NCBI RefSeq assembly: GCF_000784355.1
Contig: NZ_KN360929.1
Location: forward strand, 1-38,158
Source of the DNA: Methanolacinia paynteri
Lineage (GTDB): Archaea > Halobacteriota > Methanomicrobia > Methanomicrobiales > Methanomicrobiaceae
DNA length: 38,158 nucleotides
Direction of reading: 5' to 3'
Shown: in pieces, positions 23,100 through 31,557 of the stretch
How positions within the stretch are numbered: position 1 is the first letter of the stretch
Layout of the letters: each line of letters opens with the position of its first letter
Program-made: the position numbers and the translations under genes
Notes under the pieces: generated by a model
Told to the model about the DNA's origin: nothing
What the model saw: only the letters and a program-made list of their open reading frames with translations
Databases searched by the model: none

Positions 23100-24461
23100 T
23101 CAAACCCGTCCGAAATCGTCGTCGAACCTGACGATGTCGTCCTCTTCCAGGTACTCGCCGATCTGGATCTCGATTACTTCTAAGGGGATCTTACCTGGAT
23201 TTCCGAGCCTGTGAACGACTCCCTGGCCGACGAATGTGCTCTGCCCCCTTGAGAAATTCATGACCTTGTCACCGAGCTGCACCTCTGCGGTTCCGCTCAC
23301 GACTACCCAGTGCTCGCTCCTGTGGTGGTGAAGCTGGAGGGAGAGTGACTTCATCGGGTTTACCGTCACCCTCTTTATCTTGAAGAACTTCTTCGATTCG
23401 AGTATCGTATACGAACCCCAGGGACGGTGGACGGTCAGATGATACTTCGTGATGTCATCACCGCGGCCCGCATATATACCGACAAGCTCCTTTACCGATT
23501 CTGTATTGTCAAGGTCACAGACCAAAAGTGCATCGCCGGAATCGATAATCGCTGTGTTTTTCATCCCGAGGACTGCGACCTTTTTGTCCTTCGAATAGAC
23601 GAAGTTGTTCTCCGAACCGACAAACTCCGCATCGCCGGCATTCCCTTTCTCGTCCTTCCCCGAGTTTTCATAAAGGGCCCTGAAGCTCCCGAGATCGTTC
23701 CATCTCAGGGCCAGCGGGACGACCGCAACCCTGTCGGATATTTCGAGAAGACCGTAATCTATCGAGATCGACTCGACCTCAGAGTAATCGGGATGAGGCC
23801 TTTCGAACTCTTCATACATGTTAGGCCGGTACTTCTTCAGCTCCTCGAAGAAGACTTCCGGGCTGAACAAAAACATCCCGCTGTTCCACAGGTAACCGGA
23901 ATCCATATACTCCTTCGCCTTTTCGGGCCCCGGCTTCTCTTTGAACTCTTTTACGGCAAAACCGCCGTTGAGGGCTTCCCCGGGTTTTATATAACCGTAA
24001 CCGGTGAGGGGGGCGGTCGGCTTAATCCCGAACACCACGAGGTTTTCTTTTGCAAGAGGAGCGGAATTCTTTATTATGTCCATAGCCTTTTCATCGAGGA
24101 TATGATCGCTCGGGAATACGGCCACCGGAATATCCCCGAAGATGTCGTACAGAACACGGACGCCCCATGTTATTGCAGGGAGAGTGTTCTTACCTTCGCT
24201 CTCAAGGAGGATCCGGCTGTCGTCTATCGAATAACCCAATTCCTCTACCTGGTTCTTAACGTGATACCTGAAGTTTTCGTTCGTAACAACTACGATCTCC
24301 TCCGGGGACGAGATCCTGAGAGCTCTTGTATATGTATCCTGGAAGAACGATGTTCCGTTCAATTTGAGGAACTGTTTCGGGAACTGCTCTCTTGAAAGGG
24401 GCCAGAGCCTTGTTCCGACTCCTCCGGCAAGAATAATTGATCCTATCGGGATATTCGTCAC
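23100..24461 (-). CDS. manC: Mannose-1-phosphate guanylyltransferase / mannose-6-phosphate isomerase
   Basis: The 453-residue bifunctional enzyme makes GDP-mannose for glycans and S-layer glycoprotein sugars. The N-terminal nucleotidyltransferase domain carries ILAGGVGTRLWPLSREQFPKQF and FKEKPGPEKAKEYM. The C-terminal cupin (about 345-450) has RPWGSYTIL and the metal-site LQLHHHRSEHWVVVSGTA, the isomerase part. The length fits the family. The start is GTG at 24461 with AGGAGA almost touching it, so the true start might differ by a few codons. No other sugar genes flank it. It is divergent from the lipoprotein gene at 24565. Confidence 0.93.
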   Translation of the reverse strand: MTNIPIGSIILAGGVGTRLWPLSREQFPKQFLKLNGTSFFQDTYTRALRISSPEEIVVVTNENFRYHVKNQVEELGYSIDDSRILLESEGKNTLPAITWGVRVLYDIFGDIPVAVFPSDHILDEKAMDIIKNSAPLAKENLVVFGIKPTAPLTGYGYIKPGEALNGGFAVKEFKEKPGPEKAKEYMDSGYLWNSGMFLFSPEVFFEELKKYRPNMYEEFERPHPDYSEVESISIDYGLLEISDRVAVVPLALRWNDLGSFRALYENSGKDEKGNAGDAEFVGSENNFVYSKDKKVAVLGMKNTAIIDSGDALLVCDLDNTESVKELVGIYAGRGDDITKYHLTVHRPWGSYTILESKKFFKIKRVTVNPMKSLSLQLHHHRSEHWVVVSGTAEVQLGDKVMNFSRGQSTFVGQGVVHRLGNPGKIPLEVIEIQIGEYLEEDDIVRFDDDFGRV

Positions 24462-24564
24462 TCTCCTACTTTATTTTCTACCGAATGAAAGATAAATCAA
24501 TTCCATTCGCCGGGATATTTATAAATTGTCCGGCGAAGTCATATCATATATAGGAGTTGGAGAA

Positions 24565-24972
24565 ATGAAGATCGGAACATTCCTTATCGCAGCCGCGATG
24601 CTTGCCCTGCTCGTATCTGCAGGATGCACGGATTCTGGCTCGCAGTCTTCAGGCGGGGGGTCGTCGTCCGGAAATTCGGATGGTCTCACCTACTCTCTTT
24701 CATCCGGCCCGGTTCAGCACTACAGGTCGGACGGGACATGTTATTACAGGGTTGAGACAGTCGATGTCAGGAACAACGGAGCGGACGACGCACGGAACGT
24801 CGTCGCAAGGTGCAACCTTGTCGATCCCTCGACAAATGAAGTCGTCGATACGTACAGCAAGTACTTCGAAGTGATCGAGGCAGGGGATCACCAGGGCTTT
24901 TCGGTCAGTCTTAACGGAGAATGCGGAACTGCATACAAACTGGAAGTCGAGATTTCGAGGGATGAGAAATGA
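24565..24972 (+). CDS. Small lipoprotein with FxLYD-like domain
   Basis: The protein has 135 residues. The signal peptide ends in a lipobox at VSAGC (Cys21), followed by a Ser/Gly-rich linker (about 22-42). The rest looks like the FxLYD/NEW3-type small beta-sandwich: VETVDVRNNGADDARNVVARCNLVDPSTNEVVDTYSKYF. The start at 24565 has GGAG ahead and puts the signal at the N-terminus; the longer frame does not. Its TGA overlaps the ATG of the flavoprotein gene (ATGA), so the two are translationally coupled. The function is unknown, perhaps a surface anchor or sensor. Confidence 0.75.
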   Translation: MKIGTFLIAAAMLALLVSAGCTDSGSQSSGGGSSSGNSDGLTYSLSSGPVQHYRSDGTCYYRVETVDVRNNGADDARNVVARCNLVDPSTNEVVDTYSKYFEVIEAGDHQGFSVSLNGECGTAYKLEVEISRDEK

Positions 24973-25634
24973 AAATTCTTGCACTGCTCGGGAGCCCGAG
25001 AGGGAAAAAAGGCAACACCTACAGGCTGATTGAATCGGCACTGAAGGGAGCCGAAGATGCGGGAGCGGAGATCCTTTTCGTCGACATCACCGAGATGGAC
25101 ATCGGCTACTGCACGGGTTGCAGCACATGCTACTCCACCGGAAGCTGCATACAGGGCGACGATTACGAGGATATCCTCGACCTGATCCTTGAAAGCGACG
25201 GGATAATACTTGGATCTCCGGTTTACATCAACTCGGTTACAGCACAGCTCAAGACGCTATTCGACAGGATGCCCGACGTGGTCCACTGCCAGATGCTTCT
25301 CGGCAAATACGGATTTTCCGTATCGACCGCCGGAGGAGGAAACGCCGACATCGTATGCGACTACATGAACAACACTCTCCAGGTCATGGGCGCGAACACG
25401 ACGGAAGACGCGTACGCGGTTTTAGCCGAAGGAGACGAGGCGTTCGGGGATGCCTGCAGAAGATCCTACGAACTTGGAAAGGATCTCGTCGCTGCCATCT
25501 CGGAGAAGAGAGTCTACCCGGAACAGGAAGCTTTTCACGACAGGATGCACGAGAGAATGAAGAATCTCGTCTTATTCAACAAGGACGAGTGGACGCACGA
25601 ATACGATTACTGGAAAGAGAAAGGCTGGCTGTAG
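24969..25634 (+). CDS. Iron-sulfur flavoprotein / NADPH-dependent FMN reductase family
   Basis: The 221-residue flavodoxin-fold protein has a phosphate-binding start, LALLGSPRGKKGNTYRL, and SPVYINSVTAQLKTLFDR. Four cysteines C48, C51, C54 and C60 (spacing CX2CX2CX5C) match the compact cluster motif of the methanogen Isf proteins. Isf proteins carry a 4Fe-4S cluster and FMN and pass electrons, for example to reduce O2 and peroxide. Related FMN reductases also have similar cysteines without a cluster, so the cluster is likely but not certain. Its ATG overlaps the stop of the lipoprotein gene. Confidence 0.82.
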   Translation: MKILALLGSPRGKKGNTYRLIESALKGAEDAGAEILFVDITEMDIGYCTGCSTCYSTGSCIQGDDYEDILDLILESDGIILGSPVYINSVTAQLKTLFDRMPDVVHCQMLLGKYGFSVSTAGGGNADIVCDYMNNTLQVMGANTTEDAYAVLAEGDEAFGDACRRSYELGKDLVAAISEKRVYPEQEAFHDRMHERMKNLVLFNKDEWTHEYDYWKEKGWL

Positions 25635-25640
25635 ATAATT

Positions 25641-26126
25641 TTAATCGCCCTTTCCGGGCGATACTTCTTTCAGTTTTTCTTCGAGATTTGCCGCATGGGA
25701 GCCCATCCAGTAGAGCTTTCCGCAGACAGGGCACCATGCAAATTTTTTGCCGGTTTTATCTTTCGGGGCATAGCTGCATCCGTCGATCTCGTCCTGCTTC
25801 GCTTTCCGTAATACATGGTTGCAGACCGAGCACCGGTGCATTCTGAGAGTCAGGTCGGGATCGATCAGGCCCTCTTCGACTAGCTGCCTCACCTGCCCTA
25901 CCGCGTCTTCGGAGTTCAGGAATACGCACTCGTCCCCGCGGCACGACAGCTCCCTGTCCCTCGTGAGAAGTATCCGCCCGTCGGATCGTGCAATTCCGAG
26001 CAGGACCGTGTCCTCGCGGGTATTCCCGGGCTCGAGCGTATCGGCGGAAAGTGTATCGTAGTCCAGAAACCTCAGGTACTTTGCAAGCGTTCCGAGCATC
26101 CTGTCTGCCAGAAATGAATTTTTCAT
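25641..26126 (-). CDS. Mut7-C RNase domain protein (PIN-like, with zinc ribbon)
   Basis: The 161-residue protein starts NSFLADRMLGTLAKYLRFLDYDT, with the PIN-like acidic site completed by LLTRDREL and DECVFLNSED. It ends in a four-cysteine zinc ribbon, CSVCNHVL and CPVCGKLYWMGSH. This is the Mut7-C (formerly DUF82) family, predicted to cut RNA. It is the downstream gene of a pair with the radical SAM gene (gap 22 bases). The stop codons of this gene and the flavoprotein gene face each other six bases apart. Confidence 0.85.
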   Translation of the reverse strand: MKNSFLADRMLGTLAKYLRFLDYDTLSADTLEPGNTREDTVLLGIARSDGRILLTRDRELSCRGDECVFLNSEDAVGQVRQLVEEGLIDPDLTLRMHRCSVCNHVLRKAKQDEIDGCSYAPKDKTGKKFAWCPVCGKLYWMGSHAANLEEKLKEVSPGKGD

Positions 26127-26148
26127 GGTTCAAAAAAATAAGAACAGA

Positions 26149-27165
26149 TCATTTTACATCAGTCACTACCGGGATCTTCGCTCCGCATTTGCTGCATCTC
26201 GTCCCTTCAAGACCTACAATCCCGGCGGAAAAACCTGATCTCTCTATCAGCAGGCTCCCGCACTCGGGGCAGTAGGTGTTATTGTACCTGTGGGACGCGA
26301 TATTTCCCGTATATACGTACCTTACCCCTTTTTCAACAGCCATATCGTGGAGCTTTTCGAGCGTATTCACGGGTGTCGGCGGAATATCGGTCATCCTGAA
26401 ATCCGGGTGAAAAGCGGTGAAGTGCATGGGCACGTCCGGGCCGAGGTTTTCAAGCACCCAGTCCACAAGACCGGTCATCTCCTCCATGCTGTCGTTTACA
26501 CCCGGGATTACGAGGGTCACGGTCTCGATATGCATGCCGAGCTCCTTCGCCCTGATCGTCGAATCGAGGACCGGCTGTAGGCGGGCGCCGCAGATCTTTT
26601 TGTAGAATTCGTCGGAGAAAGACTTCAGGTCAACGCTGAATGCATCAAGCATAGGAGAGAGATCGTCGAGGGCTTCCTCGGTCATGTAGCCGTTGGTCAC
26701 GTAGACAGTCCCGAGGGACTCCTTCTTCGCGAGGTTTCCCATGTCCTTTGCGTACTCGTGCCAGATCGTCGGTTCGTTGTATGTCCACGCGATGCTCCGG
26801 CACCGGGCAGAGAGCGCCCTCCGGACGCCTTCCTCCGGAGAGATCGTCCTGTACATCCCGGTCAGGTCGTGGTCCTGCGAGATCTGCCAGTTCTGGCAGT
26901 GTGTACAGTGGAAATTGCATCCAAGCCCCCCGAGGGAGTACACATTCGTCCCGGGAAGGAAATGGTAGAGAGGCTTCTTCTCGATTGGATCTACAGCTTC
27001 GGCGACTACCTTTGCGTAATTTTCCGCGTAGAGAGTTCCGCCGCGGTTTATCCTCATCCCACAGATCCCGCTTTTTCCTTCGCCGATCCTGCACCTGTGG
27101 CTGCACACCCTGCACCTGACGGCGTCCTCCTCGATTTTATCATATAATTCTGCAACATGGGACAT
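26149..27165 (-). CDS. AmmeMemoRadiSam-type radical SAM enzyme
   Basis: The 338-residue protein is related to pyruvate-formate-lyase activating enzymes. The radical SAM cluster motif is CNFHCTHC (CX3CX2C). An extra cysteine block precedes it (CRVCSHRCRIG, GICGMR), and the C-terminus has two zinc-knuckle-like pairs (CPECGSL, CSKCGAK). The family normally works with AMMECR1 and Memo proteins, but neither partner is in the window. The ATG at 27165 is chosen; GTG at 27174 sits only two bases after GGAGG. It forms an operon with the Mut7-C gene. Each reaction would release 5'-deoxyadenosine, the substrate of the deaminase encoded at 35033. Confidence 0.9.
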   Translation of the reverse strand: MSHVAELYDKIEEDAVRCRVCSHRCRIGEGKSGICGMRINRGGTLYAENYAKVVAEAVDPIEKKPLYHFLPGTNVYSLGGLGCNFHCTHCQNWQISQDHDLTGMYRTISPEEGVRRALSARCRSIAWTYNEPTIWHEYAKDMGNLAKKESLGTVYVTNGYMTEEALDDLSPMLDAFSVDLKSFSDEFYKKICGARLQPVLDSTIRAKELGMHIETVTLVIPGVNDSMEEMTGLVDWVLENLGPDVPMHFTAFHPDFRMTDIPPTPVNTLEKLHDMAVEKGVRYVYTGNIASHRYNNTYCPECGSLLIERSGFSAGIVGLEGTRCSKCGAKIPVVTDVK

Positions 27166-27220
27166 GGATATCACAGCCTCCGGGTTTTCCTGTTACGTTC
27201 TTTCCCCCGGGGATCATATT

Positions 27221-27244
27221 ATTGTATTGATCATTGTATTGATC
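27221..27244. repeat. 12-bp tandem repeat in a divergent promoter region
   Basis: ATTGTATTGATC occurs twice in exact tandem, 85 bases before the UMP kinase ATG and 56 bases before the radical SAM ATG. Tandem half-sites between divergent genes can bind regulators, but a simple slippage repeat is as likely. Confidence 0.6.
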
Positions 27245-27328
27245 CTCGAGACACCATGAAATTAATTTTCACTGCAATCGCCAGACTTGAATAATTATAT
27301 TTCATTGGAGGCAAATAATTCAGCCAGA

Positions 27329-28036
27329 ATGAAAAAGATTGTCCTGTCAGTCGGAGGTTCGATTCTTGTTCCGTCGCTTGAATCCAACAATATCAGTAAA
27401 TTTTCCGGAATCCTGAAGGAATTGTCGAAAAAGTATGCCGTCTATGTAGTCGTCGGAGGAGGGGGAGAGGCCCGGAGATATATAGATCAGGCAAGAAAGC
27501 TCGGGATCGACGAGGCGACATCCGACGAGCTGGGGATTCTTGTCACGAGGATAAATGCATCGATGCTCGTATGGGCTCTCGGGGATGCCGCATACAGGTC
27601 GGTGCCGGAAGATTATACCGAAGCGCTCATTGCCGGAGATTCGGGAAAGATCGTTGTGATGGGCGGTGTCACACCCGCACAGACCACGGACGCGGTCTCG
27701 GCTGTTCTCGCGGAGAGGGCTGGTGCGGACTTCTTCGTCAATGTAACATCGGTTGACGGGATATACTCCGAAGACCCGAAGAAGAATCCCGGCGCAGTAA
27801 AATACGAAAACATCACACCGGACGAACTCCTTGAGATCGTCTCGGGGGCCGGGATGGAAGCGGGCTCGAATACGGTCATCGATCTCGTCGCGGCAAAGGT
27901 CCTGAAGAGAAGCGGAATTCCGCTTGTGGTTATAGACGGAAGAAGACCCGAAAACCTGAGGGACGCCCTGATCGACGGGAAATTCAGCGGCAGCATAGTG
28001 TCTCCCGGCGGTGTCAATCCGCTCGATGGGATCTAA
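27329..28036 (+). CDS. pyrH: Uridylate kinase (archaeal UMP kinase)
   Basis: The 235-residue kinase phosphorylates UMP to UDP and belongs to the amino-acid kinase fold. Marks are IVLSVGGSILVPSLES at the start, VVVGGGGEARRYI, SDELGILVTRINASMLV and NVTSVDGIYSEDPKKNP. The archaeal form is shorter than bacterial PyrH and matches this length. The start ATG at 27329 gives the standard MKKIVLSVGGS N-terminus. A TATA-like AATTATATT lies about 29-37 bases ahead and GGAGG at 27307 is rather far. Confidence 0.93.
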   Translation: MKKIVLSVGGSILVPSLESNNISKFSGILKELSKKYAVYVVVGGGGEARRYIDQARKLGIDEATSDELGILVTRINASMLVWALGDAAYRSVPEDYTEALIAGDSGKIVVMGGVTPAQTTDAVSAVLAERAGADFFVNVTSVDGIYSEDPKKNPGAVKYENITPDELLEIVSGAGMEAGSNTVIDLVAAKVLKRSGIPLVVIDGRRPENLRDALIDGKFSGSIVSPGGVNPLDGI

Positions 28037-28099
28037 TCTGCTTATAATCAATATCGGCAGCTATTTTTACAAAAAACACACATTTATTTAGGTAAAAAC

Positions 28100-28174
28100 G
28101 GGGTAGTAGGGTAGCCTGGTCCATCCTAGAGCGTTTGGGACGCTTTGACGGCAGTTCGAATCTGCCCTACCCCA
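28100..28174 (+). tRNA. tRNA-Pro (anticodon TGG)
   Basis: The acceptor stem is GGGGTAG (28100-28106) with CTACCCC (28167-28173) and discriminator A at 28174. The anticodon arm is GAGCG, loop TTTGGGA (28134-28140), CGCTT, so the anticodon is TGG for proline. The T arm is GGCAG, TTCGAAT, CTGCC. No CCA is encoded and no intron is seen in the anticodon loop. A TATA-like ATTTATTTA lies just ahead (28082-28090). The endonuclease III gene starts 13 bases after the tRNA. Confidence 0.95.
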
Positions 28175-28187
28175 TCAGGTCTTTTTT

Positions 28188-28835
28188 ATGCAGCGGGAAA
28201 AGGCATGCAGGATCTACTCGATCCTCGCAGCGGAATACCTGGACGAAGATACGAATCTCAACTTTCTCGACTTTGACAACCCGTTCCAGATCCTTGTAAT
28301 GACGATCCTTTCGGCCCAGACCACCGATAAAATGGTGAATTCAGTGAAGGACGATCTCTTCTCGAAATACCCCAACCCCGCTGCACTTTCACAGGCTAAG
28401 CAGGAGGACGTCGAGAAGATCATAAGGAAGACGGGGTTCTTCAGGGCCAAGGCGAAAAACATCATCGCGTCTTCGAAGATCCTCGTCAGCGATTTCGGCG
28501 GCGAGGTTCCCCGGACGATGGAGGAGCTTGTCACCCTCCCCGGCGTCGGCAGAAAGACAGCGAACATAGTCCTCAATCATGCATTCGGGATCGACGAGGG
28601 GATCGCAGTCGACACTCATGTAAAAAGAGTTTCATGGAGGATCGGGCTGACGGACAACACCGATCCGGTAAAGATTGAAAGGGACCTGACCGCTTTATTC
28701 CCGAAAGAGGCATGGGGAAAGATGAACTACCTGCTGATCTCCCACGGGAGAGCAGTGTGCACCGCAAGAAATCCAGCCTGCGAGAGATGCGTGATAAAAG
28801 ATCTTTGCAGGTATTCCAGGGAACAAAATAATTAA
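28188..28835 (+). CDS. nth: Endonuclease III
   Basis: The 215-residue DNA glycosylase/AP lyase removes oxidised pyrimidines from DNA. The helix-hairpin-helix LVTLPGVGRKTA contains catalytic Lys123 and the following VDTHVKRV holds the conserved Asp142. A 4Fe-4S cluster is bound by C191, C198, C201 and C207 (CX6CX2CX5C). Length is as in the family. The ATG comes 13 bases after tRNA-Pro and has only a T run ahead, no ribosome binding site, so it could be translated from a transcript that starts or is cut right at its ATG. Confidence 0.94.
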   Translation: MQREKACRIYSILAAEYLDEDTNLNFLDFDNPFQILVMTILSAQTTDKMVNSVKDDLFSKYPNPAALSQAKQEDVEKIIRKTGFFRAKAKNIIASSKILVSDFGGEVPRTMEELVTLPGVGRKTANIVLNHAFGIDEGIAVDTHVKRVSWRIGLTDNTDPVKIERDLTALFPKEAWGKMNYLLISHGRAVCTARNPACERCVIKDLCRYSREQNN

Positions 28836-28892
28836 TAACCTGACTGGAAATATTATCCACGCCAAAAAAAAGAGAAATGAGATCCAACGGAT

Positions 28893-29963
28893 CTAGGCGA
28901 TAAAAACTTTACTTCCTATATACGCTTTGATTCTGTCCTTAACATTCTGCTCTAAGTTCCTGTACCAGAACGCATAATCATAGCGGTGATAGACACCCTC
29001 GGGATACGAGCCGATATCAAGCTCCTCTCCCTCGGGAATATTCGTCATAAGTGCGCCGGAGGTCATGTTGATCTGTGCATCCGAGTAATTTGCGACTTCA
29101 CGAAGGAACTCTCCAGTCGAATCGTCGTAGAACCTTGCGCCGATATTCTCCGATGACGGAGCATATGTATCGTCGGTCCTCCAGTTGAGCGGATTGATGC
29201 AGTGTGCACCCGCCATGAGCATCGGTCCTCCGACCGAAGTCGGCGACTGCGTGTTGTACGTAATTACGACACCAGTGTCGGTCGCCCCCGTCGCTGCCGT
29301 CAGGCCTGCCTGTGCCAGATCGTCGTCCGTAACAGTATAACCGATCAGGTAAGCCGCAACCATACGGCTGCGAAGCTCTTCGTCGTCACCGAAACGGTTC
29401 TTTATCAGTTCGATCAGCGCCATCGCCCCCTGGCTGTGACCTGCGATGATAAACGGCCGTCCCTCATTCAGGTTCTCGATATAATACTCAAATGCATCCT
29501 GCACATCGACCGCACCCTGCTTGAACTCGGGAGTGTCGGTCGCAAGCTCGTCAGCCGAAGTCATAGAAACTCCGGTCGACATCTGCCTGTAGTATGGGGC
29601 GAATACATTTGCACTCGGCTCGTATACACTCGCCTGCGCCTCGAAGATTCCCTGTGCAAGGGCCCTGTCCACATCATCGGTAATGAGCATCGAACCCGAT
29701 TCGTTCGCACTCACCGTCGGGTACACATAGAAGACGTCTACCTCTTTATCGACAGCGGGAAGAGAGAGCCAGTTGTAAGAGTCCGAATAATCGACACTCT
29801 CCCCCGCCGCCGGGACTTCTTCTGTGGGCGTAGCCATTACAGTAGGAGTCTCCGTCTCCTCTGCAGGAGCAGAACTCCCTTCATCCGTACAGCCTCCTGA
29901 AAATACCATGCAGATCGCTGCAATCATCAAGAGAATAATCAAACCGGGCTTCCAAAAAGTCAT
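28893..29963 (-). CDS. Lipoprotein with DUF3089 alpha/beta-hydrolase domain
   Basis: The 356-residue protein has a lipobox ending at VFSGGC, so it is anchored outside the cell. The body is a DUF3089 domain: VFYVYPTVSA near the N-terminus, the nucleophile elbow FIIAGHSQGAMALIEL and a C-terminal PEGVYHRYDYAFWYRN with a likely catalytic His. The fold suggests an esterase or lipase of unknown substrate. A Thr/Glu/Pro-rich linker follows the lipid cysteine. I chose the ATG at 29963 because AAAGGTG lies about six bases ahead; GTG at 29972 is the alternative. The hairpin-rich region at 30095-30237 lies 130 bases upstream. Confidence 0.82.
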   Translation of the reverse strand: MTFWKPGLIILLMIAAICMVFSGGCTDEGSSAPAEETETPTVMATPTEEVPAAGESVDYSDSYNWLSLPAVDKEVDVFYVYPTVSANESGSMLITDDVDRALAQGIFEAQASVYEPSANVFAPYYRQMSTGVSMTSADELATDTPEFKQGAVDVQDAFEYYIENLNEGRPFIIAGHSQGAMALIELIKNRFGDDEELRSRMVAAYLIGYTVTDDDLAQAGLTAATGATDTGVVITYNTQSPTSVGGPMLMAGAHCINPLNWRTDDTYAPSSENIGARFYDDSTGEFLREVANYSDAQINMTSGALMTNIPEGEELDIGSYPEGVYHRYDYAFWYRNLEQNVKDRIKAYIGSKVFIA

Positions 29964-29999
29964 CCAGAACACCTTTCCTTATCCCGGTAAACTTAACCG

Positions 30000-30372
30000 C
30001 AATCTTACTTAAAATTCGCCATTTGCCGGGAACAGTGTTCTAAAAAGAACTCTTTGCCAAAAACGTTCATAAAACAAAGGTTTCATGCACTGTTCATGTA
30101 AATCACAAAGTGATTTGCATGTAAAACCAAATAAACAGCCAGGGGACCCTTGCCGGTCCCCGGGCGTGCAATGAGATAGCTATCTTAAGGCAAGGCCCCT
30201 GGGCAGGGGCCGTCCGGCGGGCAGACCTGGCCGCCGGTGCCGGGGTCGCCTGATAAAGACATGAGACAGCAAAGAGCCAAAAAGTTTATTGAGATTAGGG
30301 CAGGGGATCTAAAGGACCCGAGTCCGGATTTTTATAGCAAATAATAAAATTCTTCATCCGGGATCTTATGGA
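30000..30372. other. Intergenic region with hairpin array, no gene seen
   Basis: The 370 bases between the DUF3089 gene (start side) and the PiT gene (stop side) contain no convincing protein gene. A 26-codon frame from the ATG at 30261 (MRQQRAKKFIEIRAGDL) to 30341 is possible but unsupported. The middle is a run of strong inverted repeats, annotated separately. The AT-rich part next to 29963-30060 should hold the promoter of the DUF3089 gene. Confidence 0.5.
30095..30237. ncRNA. Candidate structured RNA: array of five inverted repeats
   Basis: In order: CATGTAAATCAC with GTGATTTGCATG (12-bp stem, one G-T, loop AAA, 30095-30121); GGGGACC with GGTCCCC (7 bp, loop of six, 30142-30161); the palindrome AGATAGCTATCT (30174-30185); GGCCCCT with AGGGGCC (7 bp, loop GGGC, 30194-30211); CCGGCGG with CCGCCGG (7 bp, loop of ten, 30214-30237). 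From 30142 on the G+C content is far above its surroundings. No known RNA family is recognised. It could also be the 3' region of PiT mRNA or the long leader of the DUF3089 gene. Confidence 0.35.
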
Positions 30373-31551
30373 TTATATGTATATGCTGATAATCAGGTAG
30401 ACGATCCCGGAGACGAAGGCCGACGCAGGGATCGTTATGAACCACGCCATCACGATCTCTCTCACGTTGTTCCAGCGGACCGCAGACGAATATCCCCTCG
30501 TCGAACCCGCACCCATGATCGATCCGCTGATCGCGTGAGTAGTCGAGACCGGCACACCGAAAGAGGTCATCAGCGACAGAACCGCACCGCCCGCGACCGC
30601 CGATGAAAAACCCTGGTACGGTCTGATCTTCGTAATCTTGTGGGCCATCTTGTCTATGACCCTCCAGCCCCCGAGCATTGTTCCAATGGAAATTGCAAGA
30701 CATGAAGATATTATAACCCAGAGCGGAACCTCGAAGACCGAGATCATTCCGGCCGCAAAGAGCATGGCAGTAATCATTCCCATCGCATTCTGTGCGTCGT
30801 TCGCACCGTGGCCAACCGACTGCCAAGCTCCAGCTATTATCTGGAGAGGCCTTAAATTGCGGTTGACCTTCGCCGGGTTCGAGTTGCGGAGATGCCGCAT
30901 CATCAGTATACCAAGAAGGAAAGCCGCGATGAACCCGAGCATGGGGGACACCACGATAAATACAATAATCGCAAGAATACCGCTTATCTCAAGAAGGCCC
31001 GAGATAATCAATGCAGGAATCGTCACTGCAATACCCGAAAGAATGGTAAATGCCAGATAACGCCGCCAATCCTCACCTACAGCTACAAGCAGTGCCGAGA
31101 AGACTATCGTTATAAGAAGCGTTCCGGCCAGCGTGTATAATACGAGCAGATAGACCGTGGATATTTCGGGCCATAATATGACGGTAACTCCTCCCATCGC
31201 TATACCGGCTCCGACGATGCCCCCGACAAGGGCATGGCTGCTCGACACCGGAATACCAAAGACGGAAGAGACGAAAACCCACAAAACTGCGCCGAACATG
31301 GCAGCGAAAACAAGATAAGGTGTAAGAAGAGAAGATTCGATAAGTCCTTTACCGATAGTTTTTGCAATCGCGGTCGAGAACAAAAACGGCCCGATCATAT
31401 TGAAGACTGCCGCCATTCCCACCGCCTGAAGGGGCGTCAGGGCCCTTGTGGCAATCACGGTCGCTATTGAATTTGCCGCATCATTCAGCCCGTTCACAAA
31501 GTTGAACAGCAGGGCGAGGATTATTCCGGCAAAAATAATAATCATATCCAT
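30373..31551 (-). CDS. pit: PiT-family inorganic phosphate transporter
   Basis: The 392-residue protein has about ten membrane helices. It carries two PiT signature halves, FVNGLNDAANSIATVIATRAL at the N-terminus and GHGANDAQNAMGMIT in the second half, each with the GxNDxxN core. Matching SSSHALVGGIVGAG and STTHAISGSIMGAG repeats are present. It takes up phosphate using an ion gradient. It is six bases downstream of the DUF47 gene on the same strand, the usual archaeal/bacterial pairing. Confidence 0.94.
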   Translation of the reverse strand: MDMIIIFAGIILALLFNFVNGLNDAANSIATVIATRALTPLQAVGMAAVFNMIGPFLFSTAIAKTIGKGLIESSLLTPYLVFAAMFGAVLWVFVSSVFGIPVSSSHALVGGIVGAGIAMGGVTVILWPEISTVYLLVLYTLAGTLLITIVFSALLVAVGEDWRRYLAFTILSGIAVTIPALIISGLLEISGILAIIVFIVVSPMLGFIAAFLLGILMMRHLRNSNPAKVNRNLRPLQIIAGAWQSVGHGANDAQNAMGMITAMLFAAGMISVFEVPLWVIISSCLAISIGTMLGGWRVIDKMAHKITKIRPYQGFSSAVAGGAVLSLMTSFGVPVSTTHAISGSIMGAGSTRGYSSAVRWNNVREIVMAWFITIPASAFVSGIVYLIISIYI

Positions 31552-31557
31552 ATTTGA

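Noticed and set aside
23427-24395. 322-codon plus-strand reading frame opposite manC
   Set aside because: ManC motifs are clear on the minus strand over its whole length. The opposite frame has no recognisable domain or start signal.
28100-28174. tRNA-Pro as an integration site for a mobile element
   Set aside because: No integrase, no repeated 3' tRNA fragment and ordinary housekeeping genes on both sides.
30261-30341. 26-codon frame after the hairpin array
   Set aside because: No ribosome binding site at a fitting distance and no homology I recognise; too short to support.
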